A stretch of DNA of 64,000 nucleotides, taken from assembly GCF_019249215.1 (NCBI RefSeq), contig NZ_JAESDI010000006.1, positions 124,001-188,000 of the forward strand, given 5' to 3'. This DNA is from Alteromonas lipotrueae. Its GTDB lineage: Bacteria > Pseudomonadota > Gammaproteobacteria > Enterobacterales > Alteromonadaceae. Every line of letters starts with the position of its first letter. The first letter of the stretch is position 1. Position numbers and translations under genes: made by a program. Positions 8,126-17,157 of the stretch are shown piece by piece. A model generated the notes under the pieces. That model was not told the DNA's origin and ran no database searches. It worked only from the letters and a program-made list of their open reading frames with translations.

Positions 8126-10039
8126 TTATTCCACTACGGCGTCTGCTTGGGTAACGAAGTCACCCGCGAAGTCCATAATATGGAAGATTACGCTTTGTTC
8201 GTTTGTGCCATTTACTAAGAAAGCGCCAGGGCCCTTAGCATGAATACTCACGTCTTCTCCTGAGTGAGTTTCTGAGCCCATAGGAACTAACGCTTCTTGG
8301 TGATAACCCGGGGTAGTAGTGTCGATATCAGTAAGGTCTTTGCGACCAGTATCGTACGCTGTAGCGTAACCCGCATCTGAATTGGTTTCGTCTCCAAGGT
8401 TTCTGAAGCCAAGACCATTGGTGTAACCCAACGTGGTATAGGGTGTACCATCAGACGCTGTAGCGGCTTCGTCAGCGCCAACATTTACCACTTTACCTAA
8501 TATGGGATTACCACGTTTAGGGTAGCCGGCAATGGTAAATACATGGCCATGGTCAGCAGTAACAATAATGAGTGTATCTTCATCGTTAGTCAGTTCGTCA
8601 GCCATGGCAACAGCGTCAGCAAAGGCTAAGGTATCGTATAAAGCGCCATAAGCATTTCCAGCATGGTGAGCATGGTCAATACGACCCGATTCAACCATAA
8701 GGAAGAAGCCTTCATCGTTATTATCAAGAATATTGATAGCCGCTTCAGTCATTTCTGCCACCGAAGGCTCACCAGCAATATCGTTGCTGCGATCAGCTTC
8801 ATACTGCATATGCGATTCATTAAACAAACCAAATACGCGTTCGGTCGTTTCGGTGTCTAAGCCGTCAAAACCAGATTGGTCGACGATATAAACACCATTT
8901 TCATACATATTCTGCCATTCCGCTGTAAGGTCTCGACCATCCGTTCTATCACCTTCAACTTCGCTTGCAGCATCTACACTATTAAACGCAGCATCGTTGG
9001 GAAGAAAGTGGCGGCGGCCGCCGCCCATTACTACTTCCAAGCCATCCACGTCTAAGCCTTCATAGTTAGCTTCTAAGTTAGCTTCGAAGTTTACTAGCTG
9101 ATCGGCTATATCAGGGCAGCCAGCAGTAACCGCATCTTCAGGCATATCAGATACATCTTCCCAGTTGCGATCGGCCGACTTGGCGTAGGTAGCTGCTGGT
9201 GTAGCATGAGTAATGCGAGCAGTAGAGATAATACCGGTAGATTTACCCGCTATTTCTGCAAGTTCTAATGCGGTCATGAGTTCGTTGCCAGCAACCGTAC
9301 TGCATTCGCCGCGCTCAATATCTTCATCAACGCCAATAACACCCACATCGGTTTTTACACCACTAACCATGGCTGTCATGGTGCCAGCAGAGTCTGGAGT
9401 TTGCGCATCAACGTTATACGTTTTAGACAATCCAGAGAATGGGAATTTACCAAAGCTAAGCTGGTTTTCTTCGCCATCAAGCCCTTTTAACTGGCCATCT
9501 AGAATTCGTGCGGCTGTAATGGTTGAAATGCCCATGCCGTCACCAACGAACAGAATAACGTTCTTCGCTTTACCGCGAAGGTCGGCTACCATAGCCTGTA
9601 ACTCTTCATTGTTGGCTACTTGAGTAACTTCGATGTTAGCGCTCGAGATACTTGCTGAGGTGCCTGTCGCATCCATCCACACTTGCTTGTTGTTTTCCAC
9701 TTTTGCACTGGCGGCTATAAACCAGTCGTTGTTCAAAGTGGTAAGCAGCTCACCGGTTGCAACTTCAGAACTGCCGGGTGCACAAACGTAACTTGTATCG
9801 GTGATTTCGTCGTCACCTAACGTGCCATCTGCATTGGTATCTAGGCCAGAATCAAACTGTACACCGCTATTCGGGCAGTTTGCATCGCCTACTGCTAACG
9901 CAGTTTGCACGGTTAAGCTATTAAGGCCATTTGAACCATCAACACCTGCTGCGCCATCGTTTCCGTCATCGCCTTCAAGAGAGCAGGCGGTTAGGCCGGC
10001 AACTGCTAATGCAACAATACTCAATTTAAAAAGTTTCAT
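8126..10039 (-). CDS. PhoA-type alkaline phosphatase, lipoprotein with collagen-like N-terminal module
   Basis: 637 aa. Lipobox LTAC (Cys19). Residues about 22-87 form a GDDGNDGAAGVDGSNG glycine/aspartate repeat followed by an EF-like calcium-type loop (DTNADGTLGDDE), a module seen at the N-terminus of marine lipoproteins (DUF7151-like). The phosphatase domain begins near 155: VILFVGDGMG (metal Asp), DSAGT with nucleophile Ser217, ESGRIDHAHHAGN and TADHGH metal ligands. It would hydrolyse phosphomonoesters at the outer membrane or periplasm under phosphate limitation. It lies 13 bases after a paralogue (10053-11636) whose catalytic domain is nearly identical over long stretches; this is a tandem duplication and probably one transcript. 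Confidence 0.9.
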   Translation of the reverse strand: MKLFKLSIVALAVAGLTACSLEGDDGNDGAAGVDGSNGLNSLTVQTALAVGDANCPNSGVQFDSGLDTNADGTLGDDEITDTSYVCAPGSSEVATGELLTTLNNDWFIAASAKVENNKQVWMDATGTSASISSANIEVTQVANNEELQAMVADLRGKAKNVILFVGDGMGISTITAARILDGQLKGLDGEENQLSFGKFPFSGLSKTYNVDAQTPDSAGTMTAMVSGVKTDVGVIGVDEDIERGECSTVAGNELMTALELAEIAGKSTGIISTARITHATPAATYAKSADRNWEDVSDMPEDAVTAGCPDIADQLVNFEANLEANYEGLDVDGLEVVMGGGRRHFLPNDAAFNSVDAASEVEGDRTDGRDLTAEWQNMYENGVYIVDQSGFDGLDTETTERVFGLFNESHMQYEADRSNDIAGEPSVAEMTEAAINILDNNDEGFFLMVESGRIDHAHHAGNAYGALYDTLAFADAVAMADELTNDEDTLIIVTADHGHVFTIAGYPKRGNPILGKVVNVGADEAATASDGTPYTTLGYTNGLGFRNLGDETNSDAGYATAYDTGRKDLTDIDTTTPGYHQEALVPMGSETHSGEDVSIHAKGPGAFLVNGTNEQSVIFHIMDFAGDFVTQADAVVE

Positions 10040-10052
10040 TGTTCTTCTCCAC

Positions 10053-11636
10053 TTATTCGTTTATCAGGCCAAGGGCTTGGTTGATTAGGTGGAAAACAAC
10101 ATTTTGTTCTATCACACCTTGTGCTAATTGACTTCCTGGTCCAGTTGCGTGTAATGCTATATCTTCACCAGAGTGTGTTTCAGATCCAAGTGGAATAAGT
10201 GCTTCTTGGTGATAACCGGCGGTAGTGGTATCTACATCGGTCAAGTCCATACGACCTGCCGCATTGTCGTAGTTGTAACCTTCATCAGAATCGGTTTCTG
10301 TTCCTAGGTCACGAAAACCTAAGCCATTGGTGTAACCTAACGTGGTATATGGCGTGCCGTCGGACGCTGTTGCGGGTTCTTCTGCTCCAACATTAACCAC
10401 TTTACCTAAAATAGGATTACCGCGTTTTGGGTAGCCTGCAATAGTAAACACATGGCCGTGATCAGCAGTAACTAAGATAAGTGTTTCAGAAGGGTCGGTA
10501 TTATCATAAGCGGCCATAACAGCGGCTTCAAACGCCAAAGTATCTGTAAGTGCACCGGCTGCATTACCAGCGTGGTGAGCGTGGTCAATTCGGCCTGATT
10601 CAACCATTAAGAAAAAACCAGTGTCGTTGTTATCTAAGATGTTTACCGCAGCTTCGGTCATTTCAGCAATAGAAGGCTCGCCCGCTACGTCATTGGCGCG
10701 GTCTGCTTCGTATTGCATGTGCGACTCGTTGAACAAAGCAAAAACCCGTTCTGTTGATTCAGTGTCTAAACTGTCGAAGCCTGTTTGATCAACAACATAG
10801 ACACCATTTTCATATATCTCTTGCCACTCTGCGGTAAGGTCACGGTTGTCTGTACGATCGCCTTCTACTTCGCTAACTGCATCAGCACTATTAAAAGCGG
10901 CATCATTAGGTAAGAAGTGACGACGGCCACCGCCCATAACCACTTCAATACCGTCTACATCAACACCTGTATATCTGCCTTCTAGGAAGCTCTCAAAATT
11001 GACTAACTGATCGGCAATATCAATACAGCCGGCCGCAGCAGCCTCTTCTGGCATATCTGAAATATCTTCCCAGTTACGGTCAGCTGATTTAGCGTAAGTG
11101 GCTGCTGGCGTAGCGTGTGTAATACGTGCAGTAGAGATAATACCGGTTGCTAAACCTTTAATTTCAGCAAGTTCAAGTGCAGTAATAACTTCATTGCCAG
11201 CAACGGTAGCGCATTCACCGCGTTCAATATCTTCGTCAACGCCAATAACACCCACATCCGTTTTTAGGCCCGACATCATCGCTGTCATCGTACCTGCTGA
11301 ATCTGGAGTTTGTGCATCAACATTGTAGGTTTTAACCAACGCTGTGTGAGGGAAGGTTTCAAATGCCAAGTAACCTTCTTCGCCCAACCCGCCTTCTAGC
11401 TGCCCTTTGTGGATGCGCGCAGAAGTAAGTGTAGAAACCCCCATTCCGTCGCCTACAAACAAAATCACGTTTTTGGCTTTGAACTGGTTGTTTGTCACTA
11501 GTTTTTCAGTAAGTTTGCTTTGCGCATCTGAATACCATTCGTTATCTGTTTGGTGTTCGGGTAAAACAGCTGCTTGCAAACCAGATGAAGCAACCAGTGC
11601 AAGAGCACTAAGCTTCGTTTTCCAAGTACGATTCAT
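10053..11636 (-). CDS. PhoA-type alkaline phosphatase, periplasmic
   Basis: 527 aa with an Ala-rich signal peptide (cleavage after about residue 22). Catalytic residues: metal Asp in VGDGMG (about 62), nucleophile Ser113 in DSAGTMTAM, ESGRIDHAHHAGN and TADHGHVF. It lacks the N-terminal lipoprotein module of its downstream paralogue. First gene of the pair and directly behind a Pho-box-like site (11763-11780) and a Fur-box-like site (11711-11730), so the operon is probably phosphate-starvation induced and possibly iron-modulated (inference). AGGGAA precedes the ATG. Confidence 0.92.
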   Translation of the reverse strand: MNRTWKTKLSALALVASSGLQAAVLPEHQTDNEWYSDAQSKLTEKLVTNNQFKAKNVILFVGDGMGVSTLTSARIHKGQLEGGLGEEGYLAFETFPHTALVKTYNVDAQTPDSAGTMTAMMSGLKTDVGVIGVDEDIERGECATVAGNEVITALELAEIKGLATGIISTARITHATPAATYAKSADRNWEDISDMPEEAAAAGCIDIADQLVNFESFLEGRYTGVDVDGIEVVMGGGRRHFLPNDAAFNSADAVSEVEGDRTDNRDLTAEWQEIYENGVYVVDQTGFDSLDTESTERVFALFNESHMQYEADRANDVAGEPSIAEMTEAAVNILDNNDTGFFLMVESGRIDHAHHAGNAAGALTDTLAFEAAVMAAYDNTDPSETLILVTADHGHVFTIAGYPKRGNPILGKVVNVGAEEPATASDGTPYTTLGYTNGLGFRDLGTETDSDEGYNYDNAAGRMDLTDVDTTTAGYHQEALIPLGSETHSGEDIALHATGPGSQLAQGVIEQNVVFHLINQALGLINE

Positions 11637-11710
11637 CGTCGTTCCCTACATTGAATTTAAATTGTGATGGTCAGTTTTATTGTTAATTAGTACGCAAATC
11701 GCCAAATGAA

Positions 11711-11730
11711 ATTGATTCTCGTTATCATTT
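11711..11730 (-). promoter_or_regulatory. Fur-box-like site upstream of alkaline phosphatase
   Basis: ATTGATTCTCGTTATCATTT, read on the minus strand as TGATAACGAGAATCA, matches the 7-1-7 Fur consensus at about 11 of 14 positions. It lies about 75 bp before the phosphatase ATG and downstream of the likely promoter. Confidence 0.55.
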
Positions 11731-11762
11731 AAATGCGCTATTTTCAACGATATATCGGGAAA

Positions 11763-11780
11763 GTGACGTTTATTTGACAG
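11763..11780 (-). promoter_or_regulatory. Pho-box-like site upstream of alkaline phosphatase
   Basis: On the minus strand CTGTCAA-ATAA-ACGTCAC fits the 7-4-7 direct-repeat PhoB box, with a near-perfect first half and two mismatches in the second. A TATATC -10-like element follows 8 bases later, the arrangement of PhoB-activated promoters. Confidence 0.6.
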
Positions 11781-11959
11781 ATTTTTGAACGGGCTTTAAC
11801 AAAGCAACTACTAAGTACAAAATTTAAGAGAAGGAGGGCAAGACTATTTGTAAATTATCTTTACAAATTAGAGTGTTGGAAAAGCGTATTTTGAAGACAA
11901 ATAATAAAATTAAATTTATGAAATTTTTAGTATGACAGGAAGCTAAGTATCAGATATCG

Positions 11960-12685
11960 CTACTTAAAAGTGTGATGTTGTAACATAACATTGGAGTGTG
12001 ATACACACAATGTGCTGCCTTGATCATACCAGTCACCTAACACGATTCTGGTTGCAGGTTTGCCATTGGCGGTAAGAGAATGAATGTTAGGGCGGTGTGT
12101 GTGTCCATGAATTAAGCGTTGAACATTGTGCTGCTCCATAACCTTAATCACTTCTGTGGGTGTCACATCCATAATATCTGGTTTAAGATGCTTTTGGTTC
12201 TCTTTACTTTCCGCTCGACCATTTCTTGCAACGCGGCGTCTGTACCATAAAGGCAAGGCTAGCATTAGCCTAGGCCACCACCAACCGCGAGATTTCTTTC
12301 TGAATTTTTGGTAAGCCACATCGTTAGTGCAAAGCTCGTCGCCGTGGGTGATAAGTGTGGGTGTCCCGTATAGGTCAATAACGGTGGGTTCGTTGATAAG
12401 TGTCATTCCCGCCTTGTATGTCCAGCCTTCGCGTATCGCAAAATCGCGATTGCCATGCATAAAGTAAATAGGCACATGTTGGCTTAAAGTCTTGAATGCC
12501 TCTGCAATAGCGGTATTAAATGGGGTAACGTCATCATCGCCAATCCATACTTCAAATAAATCGCCCAACACATATAAGGCATCGGCTTCCTTTGCATCGC
12601 TTTCTAAAAATTGCATTAGGCACGCGGTGATGTCAGGGCGGTCTGCACTTAGGTGTAAATCAGCGATGAAGTAGGTAAATGACAT
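11960..12685 (-). CDS. lpxH: UDP-2,3-diacylglucosamine diphosphatase
   Basis: Lipid A pathway enzyme that cleaves UDP-2,3-diacylglucosamine to lipid X at the inner membrane. Calcineurin-type metallophosphatase motifs are all present: IADLHL (Asp9, His11), LGDLFEVWIGDDD, FMHGNRDFAI, ITHGDELC and IHGHTHRP. I set the start at ATG 12685 (241 aa, the usual LpxH length of about 240); a TTG at 12697 would add four residues, and neither has a strong ribosome site. It follows ppiB in the same direction, and the cysS-ppiB-lpxH neighbourhood is common in gammaproteobacteria. Confidence 0.93.
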   Translation of the reverse strand: MSFTYFIADLHLSADRPDITACLMQFLESDAKEADALYVLGDLFEVWIGDDDVTPFNTAIAEAFKTLSQHVPIYFMHGNRDFAIREGWTYKAGMTLINEPTVIDLYGTPTLITHGDELCTNDVAYQKFRKKSRGWWWPRLMLALPLWYRRRVARNGRAESKENQKHLKPDIMDVTPTEVIKVMEQHNVQRLIHGHTHRPNIHSLTANGKPATRIVLGDWYDQGSTLCVSHSNVMLQHHTFK

Positions 12686-12768
12686 AGAAATGGACAACTT
12701 TGAAAGGCGTTTCGAAAAAAGAGGCCGCTTTGAATGAGTACGGCCTTTGCTTAATAAGATGTAGCGAT

Positions 12769-12798
12769 AGTGAGCATTTAAGGTTTTAAATGCTCACT
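12769..12798 (-). terminator. Hairpin between ppiB and lpxH
   Basis: A 13-bp stem, AGTGAGCATTTAA (12769-12781) paired with 12786-12798 around a GGTT loop, starting 9 bases after the ppiB stop. There is no T-tract on the minus strand, so it may be an attenuator or mRNA-stabilising structure rather than a strict terminator. Confidence 0.6.
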
Positions 12799-12806
12799 TA
12801 ACAGCA

Positions 12807-13298
12807 CTAAGCTACAACCGCTTTTTCAATAACAACTGGCTCAACAGGTACATCTTGATGATAACCGCTTGAACCGGTTTTAACGTTTTTGATTTTCTCA
12901 ACTACGTCCATGCCGTCGGTAACTTTACCGAATGCGCAGTAGCCCCAGCCATTCACTGATTCGCTAGTGTGGTTAAGGAAGCTGTTATTACCCACGTTAA
13001 TGAAGAACTGCGCAGTTGCTGAATGCGGATCATTAGTACGTGCCATCGCAATAGTACCAATTTCGTTAGCAACGCCGTTGTTTGCTTCATTTTCAATAGT
13101 ATCTTTGGTGTCTTTCTGATCCATATCTGCAGTGAAACCACCACCTTGAATCATGAAACCGTCAATCACACGGTGAAAAATAGTGTCATCGTAAAAACCT
13201 TCTTTAACATAAGCTAGAAAGTTCTCTACAGTTTTAGGGGCTTTGTCTTCAAATAATTCTAGGGTGATGTCACCAAAGTTTGTTTTGAGAGTAACCAT
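12807..13298 (-). CDS. ppiB: Cytoplasmic peptidyl-prolyl cis-trans isomerase B (cyclophilin)
   Basis: 163 aa, the standard PpiB length. Cyclophilin signatures [32 protein letters not shown] and [17 protein letters not shown] cover the active-site Arg, Phe, Met and Gln positions. No signal peptide, so it acts in the cytoplasm as a protein-folding catalyst. Divergent from cysS as in many relatives. AGGAC lies before the ATG. Confidence 0.95.
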   Translation of the reverse strand: MVTLKTNFGDITLELFEDKAPKTVENFLAYVKEGFYDDTIFHRVIDGFMIQGGGFTADMDQKDTKDTIENEANNGVANEIGTIAMARTNDPHSATAQFFINVGNNSFLNHTSESVNGWGYCAFGKVTDGMDVVEKIKNVKTGSSGYHQDVPVEPVVIEKAVVA

Positions 13299-13370
13299 TT
13301 CTTCGTGTCCTGCCTTTAAATAAGTAAATACCCAGTAATATTACCGCATAACCAGCCATGCGGGGAAGTA

Positions 13371-13390
13371 GCGATGCTAAAAAGCATCGC
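13371..13390. repeat. Inverted repeat in the ppiB-cysS divergent region
   Basis: Perfect 8-bp inverted repeat GCGATGCT/AGCATCGC around AAAA, between the two divergent starts. It could be an operator or a 5'-UTR hairpin; no known regulator site is recognised. Confidence 0.5.
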
Positions 13391-13459
13391 AAAATCTTAC
13401 CATTTGGCCACATACAGTGCTAAACTTTGCGGCCATTTTGATACTTAGGAATTCACTTT

Positions 13460-14842
13460 ATGCTACACCTTTACAATACCCGTACCCGTGACAAGGCGAA
13501 ATTCGTGCCGCTTCAAGAAGGGAAAGTGGGCTTGTATGTGTGTGGTATTACCGTGTACGACCTAAGCCATATGGGGCATGCTCGCACTTACCTTAGCTTT
13601 GATATCTTAGTTCGATACCTGCGTCATTTGGGTTTTGATGTGAAGTACGTTCGTAATATCACAGATATTGACGATAAAATTATTGCCCGTGCTAATGAAA
13701 ACGGTGAAACCTTTGAAGCGTTAACTAAGCGCACCATTGGCATGATGCATGAAGACTTTGCGGCTATCAATTTACTTGAGCCAGACGTAGAGCCAACCGT
13801 TAGCGGACATATGGATGAGATCATCGATATTATTAAGATATTGATGGATAAAGGCTTTGCATATCAGGCCTCAAATGGCGATGTATTATTTGATGTAAGC
13901 AAATTCCCTGAATATGGCAAGTTGAGTAAGCAAGACTTAGATCAGCTTCAATCTGGAGCCCGTGTTGAAGTAACATCGGACAAAGATGACCCGCTAGATT
14001 TTGTATTATGGAAGCCCGCTAAAGCCGGTGAGCCTGCATGGCAATCGCCGTGGGGTGAAGGCCGCCCTGGTTGGCATATTGAATGTTCTGCCATGAACAA
14101 AAAGCATTTGGGTGCACATTTTGATATTCACGGAGGAGGTTCTGACCTTACGTTCCCGCACCATGAGAACGAAGTGGCGCAGTCATGCTGTGCATTTGAT
14201 ACACCGTACGTAAACGTATGGATGCACGCTGGCATGGTGCAAGTAGACGACGAGAAAATGTCTAAGTCGTTAGGTAACTTTTTTACCCTTCGTGACGTAT
14301 TACAAGAGCACGATGCTGAAACCTTGCGCTTCTTCTTAATGTCGGCACATTACCGTAGCCAGTTAAGTTACTCGCAAGATAACATTACCCAAGCAAAAGC
14401 GGCATTAGAGCGTTTATACACTGCGCTTCGTGGTGTATCAATAGATGAATCTACCGACCTTAGCTACGGCGGTTATTTAGCGCGCTTTGAAGCTGCCATG
14501 AATGACGATTTAAACGTACCTGAAGCATTTTCAGTATTGTTTGATGTGGCGCGTGAAATAAACCGTAATAAAGATAATGCCGAAGAAGCGAGTAAATTAG
14601 CTGCGGTGCTTAAAGGTTTAGGTGCTATTTTGGGCATGCTGCAAAGCGACCCAGATGCTTACCTTAAAGGCGGTAGCGAAAACGATGATGAAGCCGCTGA
14701 GATTGAAGCGCTGATAAAACAGCGTAACGATGCGCGTGCAGCTAAAGATTGGGCAGCAGCAGATGCTGCGAGAGATGCACTTAACGCTAAGAATATAGTG
14801 TTAGAAGATGGGCCTGCAGGTACGACTTGGCGCAGAGGGTAG
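13460..14842 (+). CDS. cysS: Cysteinyl-tRNA synthetase
   Basis: 460 aa, normal length. Class I synthetase that charges tRNA-Cys. HIGH-type motif HMGH at residues 37-40, zinc ligands beginning at Cys28 and including Cys and His in WHIECSAM and HHENE, and KMSKSLGNF as the KMSKS loop near 266. C-terminal anticodon-binding part complete, ending TTWRRG. AGGA precedes the ATG. Followed by a bidirectional terminator. Confidence 0.97.
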   Translation: MLHLYNTRTRDKAKFVPLQEGKVGLYVCGITVYDLSHMGHARTYLSFDILVRYLRHLGFDVKYVRNITDIDDKIIARANENGETFEALTKRTIGMMHEDFAAINLLEPDVEPTVSGHMDEIIDIIKILMDKGFAYQASNGDVLFDVSKFPEYGKLSKQDLDQLQSGARVEVTSDKDDPLDFVLWKPAKAGEPAWQSPWGEGRPGWHIECSAMNKKHLGAHFDIHGGGSDLTFPHHENEVAQSCCAFDTPYVNVWMHAGMVQVDDEKMSKSLGNFFTLRDVLQEHDAETLRFFLMSAHYRSQLSYSQDNITQAKAALERLYTALRGVSIDESTDLSYGGYLARFEAAMNDDLNVPEAFSVLFDVAREINRNKDNAEEASKLAAVLKGLGAILGMLQSDPDAYLKGGSENDDEAAEIEALIKQRNDARAAKDWAAADAARDALNAKNIVLEDGPAGTTWRRG

Positions 14843-14858
14843 GTGCTCAAAACAAAAA

Positions 14859-14889
14859 AGGGCTTAGCTGACATCATCGGCTAAGCCCT
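14859..14889 (+). terminator. Bidirectional terminator between cysS and the TonB receptor
   Basis: Perfect 10-bp stem AGGGCTTAGC (14859-14868) with GCTAAGCCCT (14880-14889), between convergent genes, with an A-run on the left giving a T-tract for the minus-strand transcript. Confidence 0.85.
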
Positions 14890-14909
14890 GATTATCAAAA
14901 AACATTCGC

Positions 14910-17042
14910 TTAAAAACGCTTTTCAATACCAATTTCAAATCTACGTTGTGCACCATACCAACAGTTATTCGTGTCGTAACATGCACCAACATACTCTTTG
15001 TCGGTCAAGTTACTTACACTGCCTGTTAGTTTTAAATCGTACTCTGGCATGTCGTAAGACAATACCGCATCAACCAAGGTGTAAGAAGGCACAGTGTCGG
15101 TGTTGTACTTATCTACTTGGGTTTCACCCACGTAACGTACACCTGCACCTAACATTAATCCGTCTAGAGCATCGTCGAAAAAGTAGTTTGCCCAAACAGA
15201 GGCACTTTCTTCAGCAACCCATACCGGTGTTTTACCTACTACGTCTGGGTCTAATGTATCTTCGGTCACTTCCATATCAAGGAAAGTCGCATTTGCTTGA
15301 ACCGATAGTGCGTTGGTCACGCGGGTATTAAGTTCTAGCTCAATCCCTTTAGATTCAACTTCACCATTTTGTGTATATTGCGCAAAGTCTGACGTATTGA
15401 CCACTACATTTTGTTTCGTCAGTACGAAGTACGCCCCCGTAAACGTGGTTGCGCCATCACCGCTAATATATTTAGTACCCACTTCAACTTGGTCAGCTGT
15501 AGTAGGTTTGAAAGCTTCGCCAGTAACTGAGTCGGTGCCTGAAACAGGTTCGAAAGATTCAGAGTAGTTCGCATACATGCGCCACCCTGAGTCAAACGTG
15601 TACATAGCTGCTACACGGCCTGAAAACTCATTCTGGTCAATTTCTGTGGTGCTGCCGTAAGGGAAGCCAGCGTACTCATTTTCAGCTACATCGGTACTTT
15701 CAAATTGATCATATCGACCATTAAGTAAGAACGTGAAATTATCGATACGAATTTCGTCTTGAAGATAAAAGCCAATTTGCTCAATGTCGATAACGTGATC
15801 TTCTTGATAGAAATCCAGTGGCAGCGAACTTACATCGAAAAGGTCGTTATCAATATTGCTTAAATCAAGCACTGGCGTATCTGTGGTTAATGTATCGCGA
15901 TACGCTACGGTTGAGTCGGAATTTTGATAATCCACACCGAATAACAGGTTGTGTGATACATCGCCAGTTTTCACAAAACCTGCGACCTGCGTATCAACGG
16001 TCACACCATCAATTTCTTCATCGGTAAGGTACGCTGAACGGGTAAGGAAAATTCCATCCGTTGGTTCACCAGAATGATACGAGTTTTGCTGCAGGGCATC
16101 CGCATCGGTGTAGCGAAATTTTTGTAATACTGACCAGTTTTCACTAAATTCATGGTTCAGTTTATAGCCAAGCATAAGCACTTCGCGAGAATAACTGTTC
16201 CAGTTTTTATCACCGGCGTAAACACTAGCGTCAAGCTTGCCATAAGGTGCTTCGTAAAGGGTACCAACGCCTGGAAGTGGGGTAGAGGGCACCATTTCAG
16301 GGTCGTCTTGATAGTACGCAGAAAGGGTAAGCTCCGTTGCCTTGCTAATATCTACGGTTACAGAAGGCGCAATGGTGTAGCGCTCATTCTCAGTAGTGTC
16401 CTGAAATCCATCTTGTTTTCTACCAAGTGCCACAATACGAAAGCGCGCGTTGTCGGTAAGTTGGCCGGTAGTATCTACACCAAGCTCAAATAAGTTATCT
16501 GAACCTACCGCTGCACGAACCAAAGTTTCGTCTTCGTCTTTTGGATATTTGGCCACCTGATTCACCATTCCACCTGGAGGAACTAGTCCATAAAGTGAAG
16601 ATGCAGGGCCTTTTAGAATTTCTAATGATTCAGTGGCGAACGAGTCTACTTGCGGGTACAAATTCCAACTGTTGTTACTTAAAAGGGGTAGGCCATCGTA
16701 AAAAGTTTGGTAGGTATCGAATCCACGAATGGTAAATTGGTCAAAAATAGTGATGGTTGGGCGACTTTCAGTCGTTACACCGGAGCTATAGCGCAAGGCT
16801 TCTGACACAGATTGTGCTTGGCGCAATTGCAAAAGCTCTTGATCGATAACACTGATACTGACAGGCGAATCGATAGGGCGCAAAGAAGATTTAGTGGCCG
16901 TACTTCTGTACGACTGCATAGGGTTAACTTCAATGTGCTCAAGGCTTTCATCTTCTTGTTCTTGTGCAACTGGTGATGTAGCTACCGCTATCGCTAATGC
17001 GGTTAAGGAAGGGTAAAACCAACCTTTACGACCGTTCGACAT
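14910..17042 (-). CDS. TonB-dependent siderophore receptor (FhuA/FhuE-like)
   Basis: 710 aa outer-membrane receptor. Signal peptide, then a plug domain (about residues 50-180) with SVSEALRYSSGVTTE, FTIRGFD and LKGPASSLYG-PPGGMVNQV, followed by a 22-strand barrel with TonB-receptor hallmarks, ending in an aromatic C-terminus (GIEKRF). The plug is typical of ferric-hydroxamate receptors (FhuE/FoxA group); the precise siderophore cannot be read. A near-perfect Fur box lies 71 bp upstream, so it should be iron-repressed. GAGGAAA before the ATG. No siderophore biosynthesis or ABC transporter genes lie nearby. Confidence 0.93.
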   Translation of the reverse strand: MSNGRKGWFYPSLTALAIAVATSPVAQEQEDESLEHIEVNPMQSYRSTATKSSLRPIDSPVSISVIDQELLQLRQAQSVSEALRYSSGVTTESRPTITIFDQFTIRGFDTYQTFYDGLPLLSNNSWNLYPQVDSFATESLEILKGPASSLYGLVPPGGMVNQVAKYPKDEDETLVRAAVGSDNLFELGVDTTGQLTDNARFRIVALGRKQDGFQDTTENERYTIAPSVTVDISKATELTLSAYYQDDPEMVPSTPLPGVGTLYEAPYGKLDASVYAGDKNWNSYSREVLMLGYKLNHEFSENWSVLQKFRYTDADALQQNSYHSGEPTDGIFLTRSAYLTDEEIDGVTVDTQVAGFVKTGDVSHNLLFGVDYQNSDSTVAYRDTLTTDTPVLDLSNIDNDLFDVSSLPLDFYQEDHVIDIEQIGFYLQDEIRIDNFTFLLNGRYDQFESTDVAENEYAGFPYGSTTEIDQNEFSGRVAAMYTFDSGWRMYANYSESFEPVSGTDSVTGEAFKPTTADQVEVGTKYISGDGATTFTGAYFVLTKQNVVVNTSDFAQYTQNGEVESKGIELELNTRVTNALSVQANATFLDMEVTEDTLDPDVVGKTPVWVAEESASVWANYFFDDALDGLMLGAGVRYVGETQVDKYNTDTVPSYTLVDAVLSYDMPEYDLKLTGSVSNLTDKEYVGACYDTNNCWYGAQRRFEIGIEKRF

Positions 17043-17112
17043 TCTTTATTTCCTCAAAATGTAAGACTAACAACCAATGGTATTGGTCAGAAGTCTACCA
17101 TATGAGTATTGA

Positions 17113-17131
17113 AATGATAATGGTTATCATT
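17113..17131 (-). promoter_or_regulatory. Fur box upstream of the TonB receptor
   Basis: AATGATAATGGTTATCATT, an exact 8-bp inverted repeat around TGG, matches the Fur consensus core TGATAAT-N-ATTATCA at 13 of 14 positions. Confidence 0.88.
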
Positions 17132-17157
17132 AGGTTTTAATTCGCGCAAAGGTGTAT

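Larger units (their letters stand above)
11637..11959. other. Intergenic control region between lpxH and the phosphatase operon
   Basis: About 320 AT-rich bases holding the Pho-box-like and Fur-box-like sites. The lpxH-proximal part (11790-11959) has no gene or clear terminator. Confidence 0.6.

Noticed and set aside
12357..12367. Motif-like GTGGGTGTCCC inside lpxH
   Set aside because: Encodes a conserved part of LpxH (GTPTLITHGD), so it is a chance resemblance.
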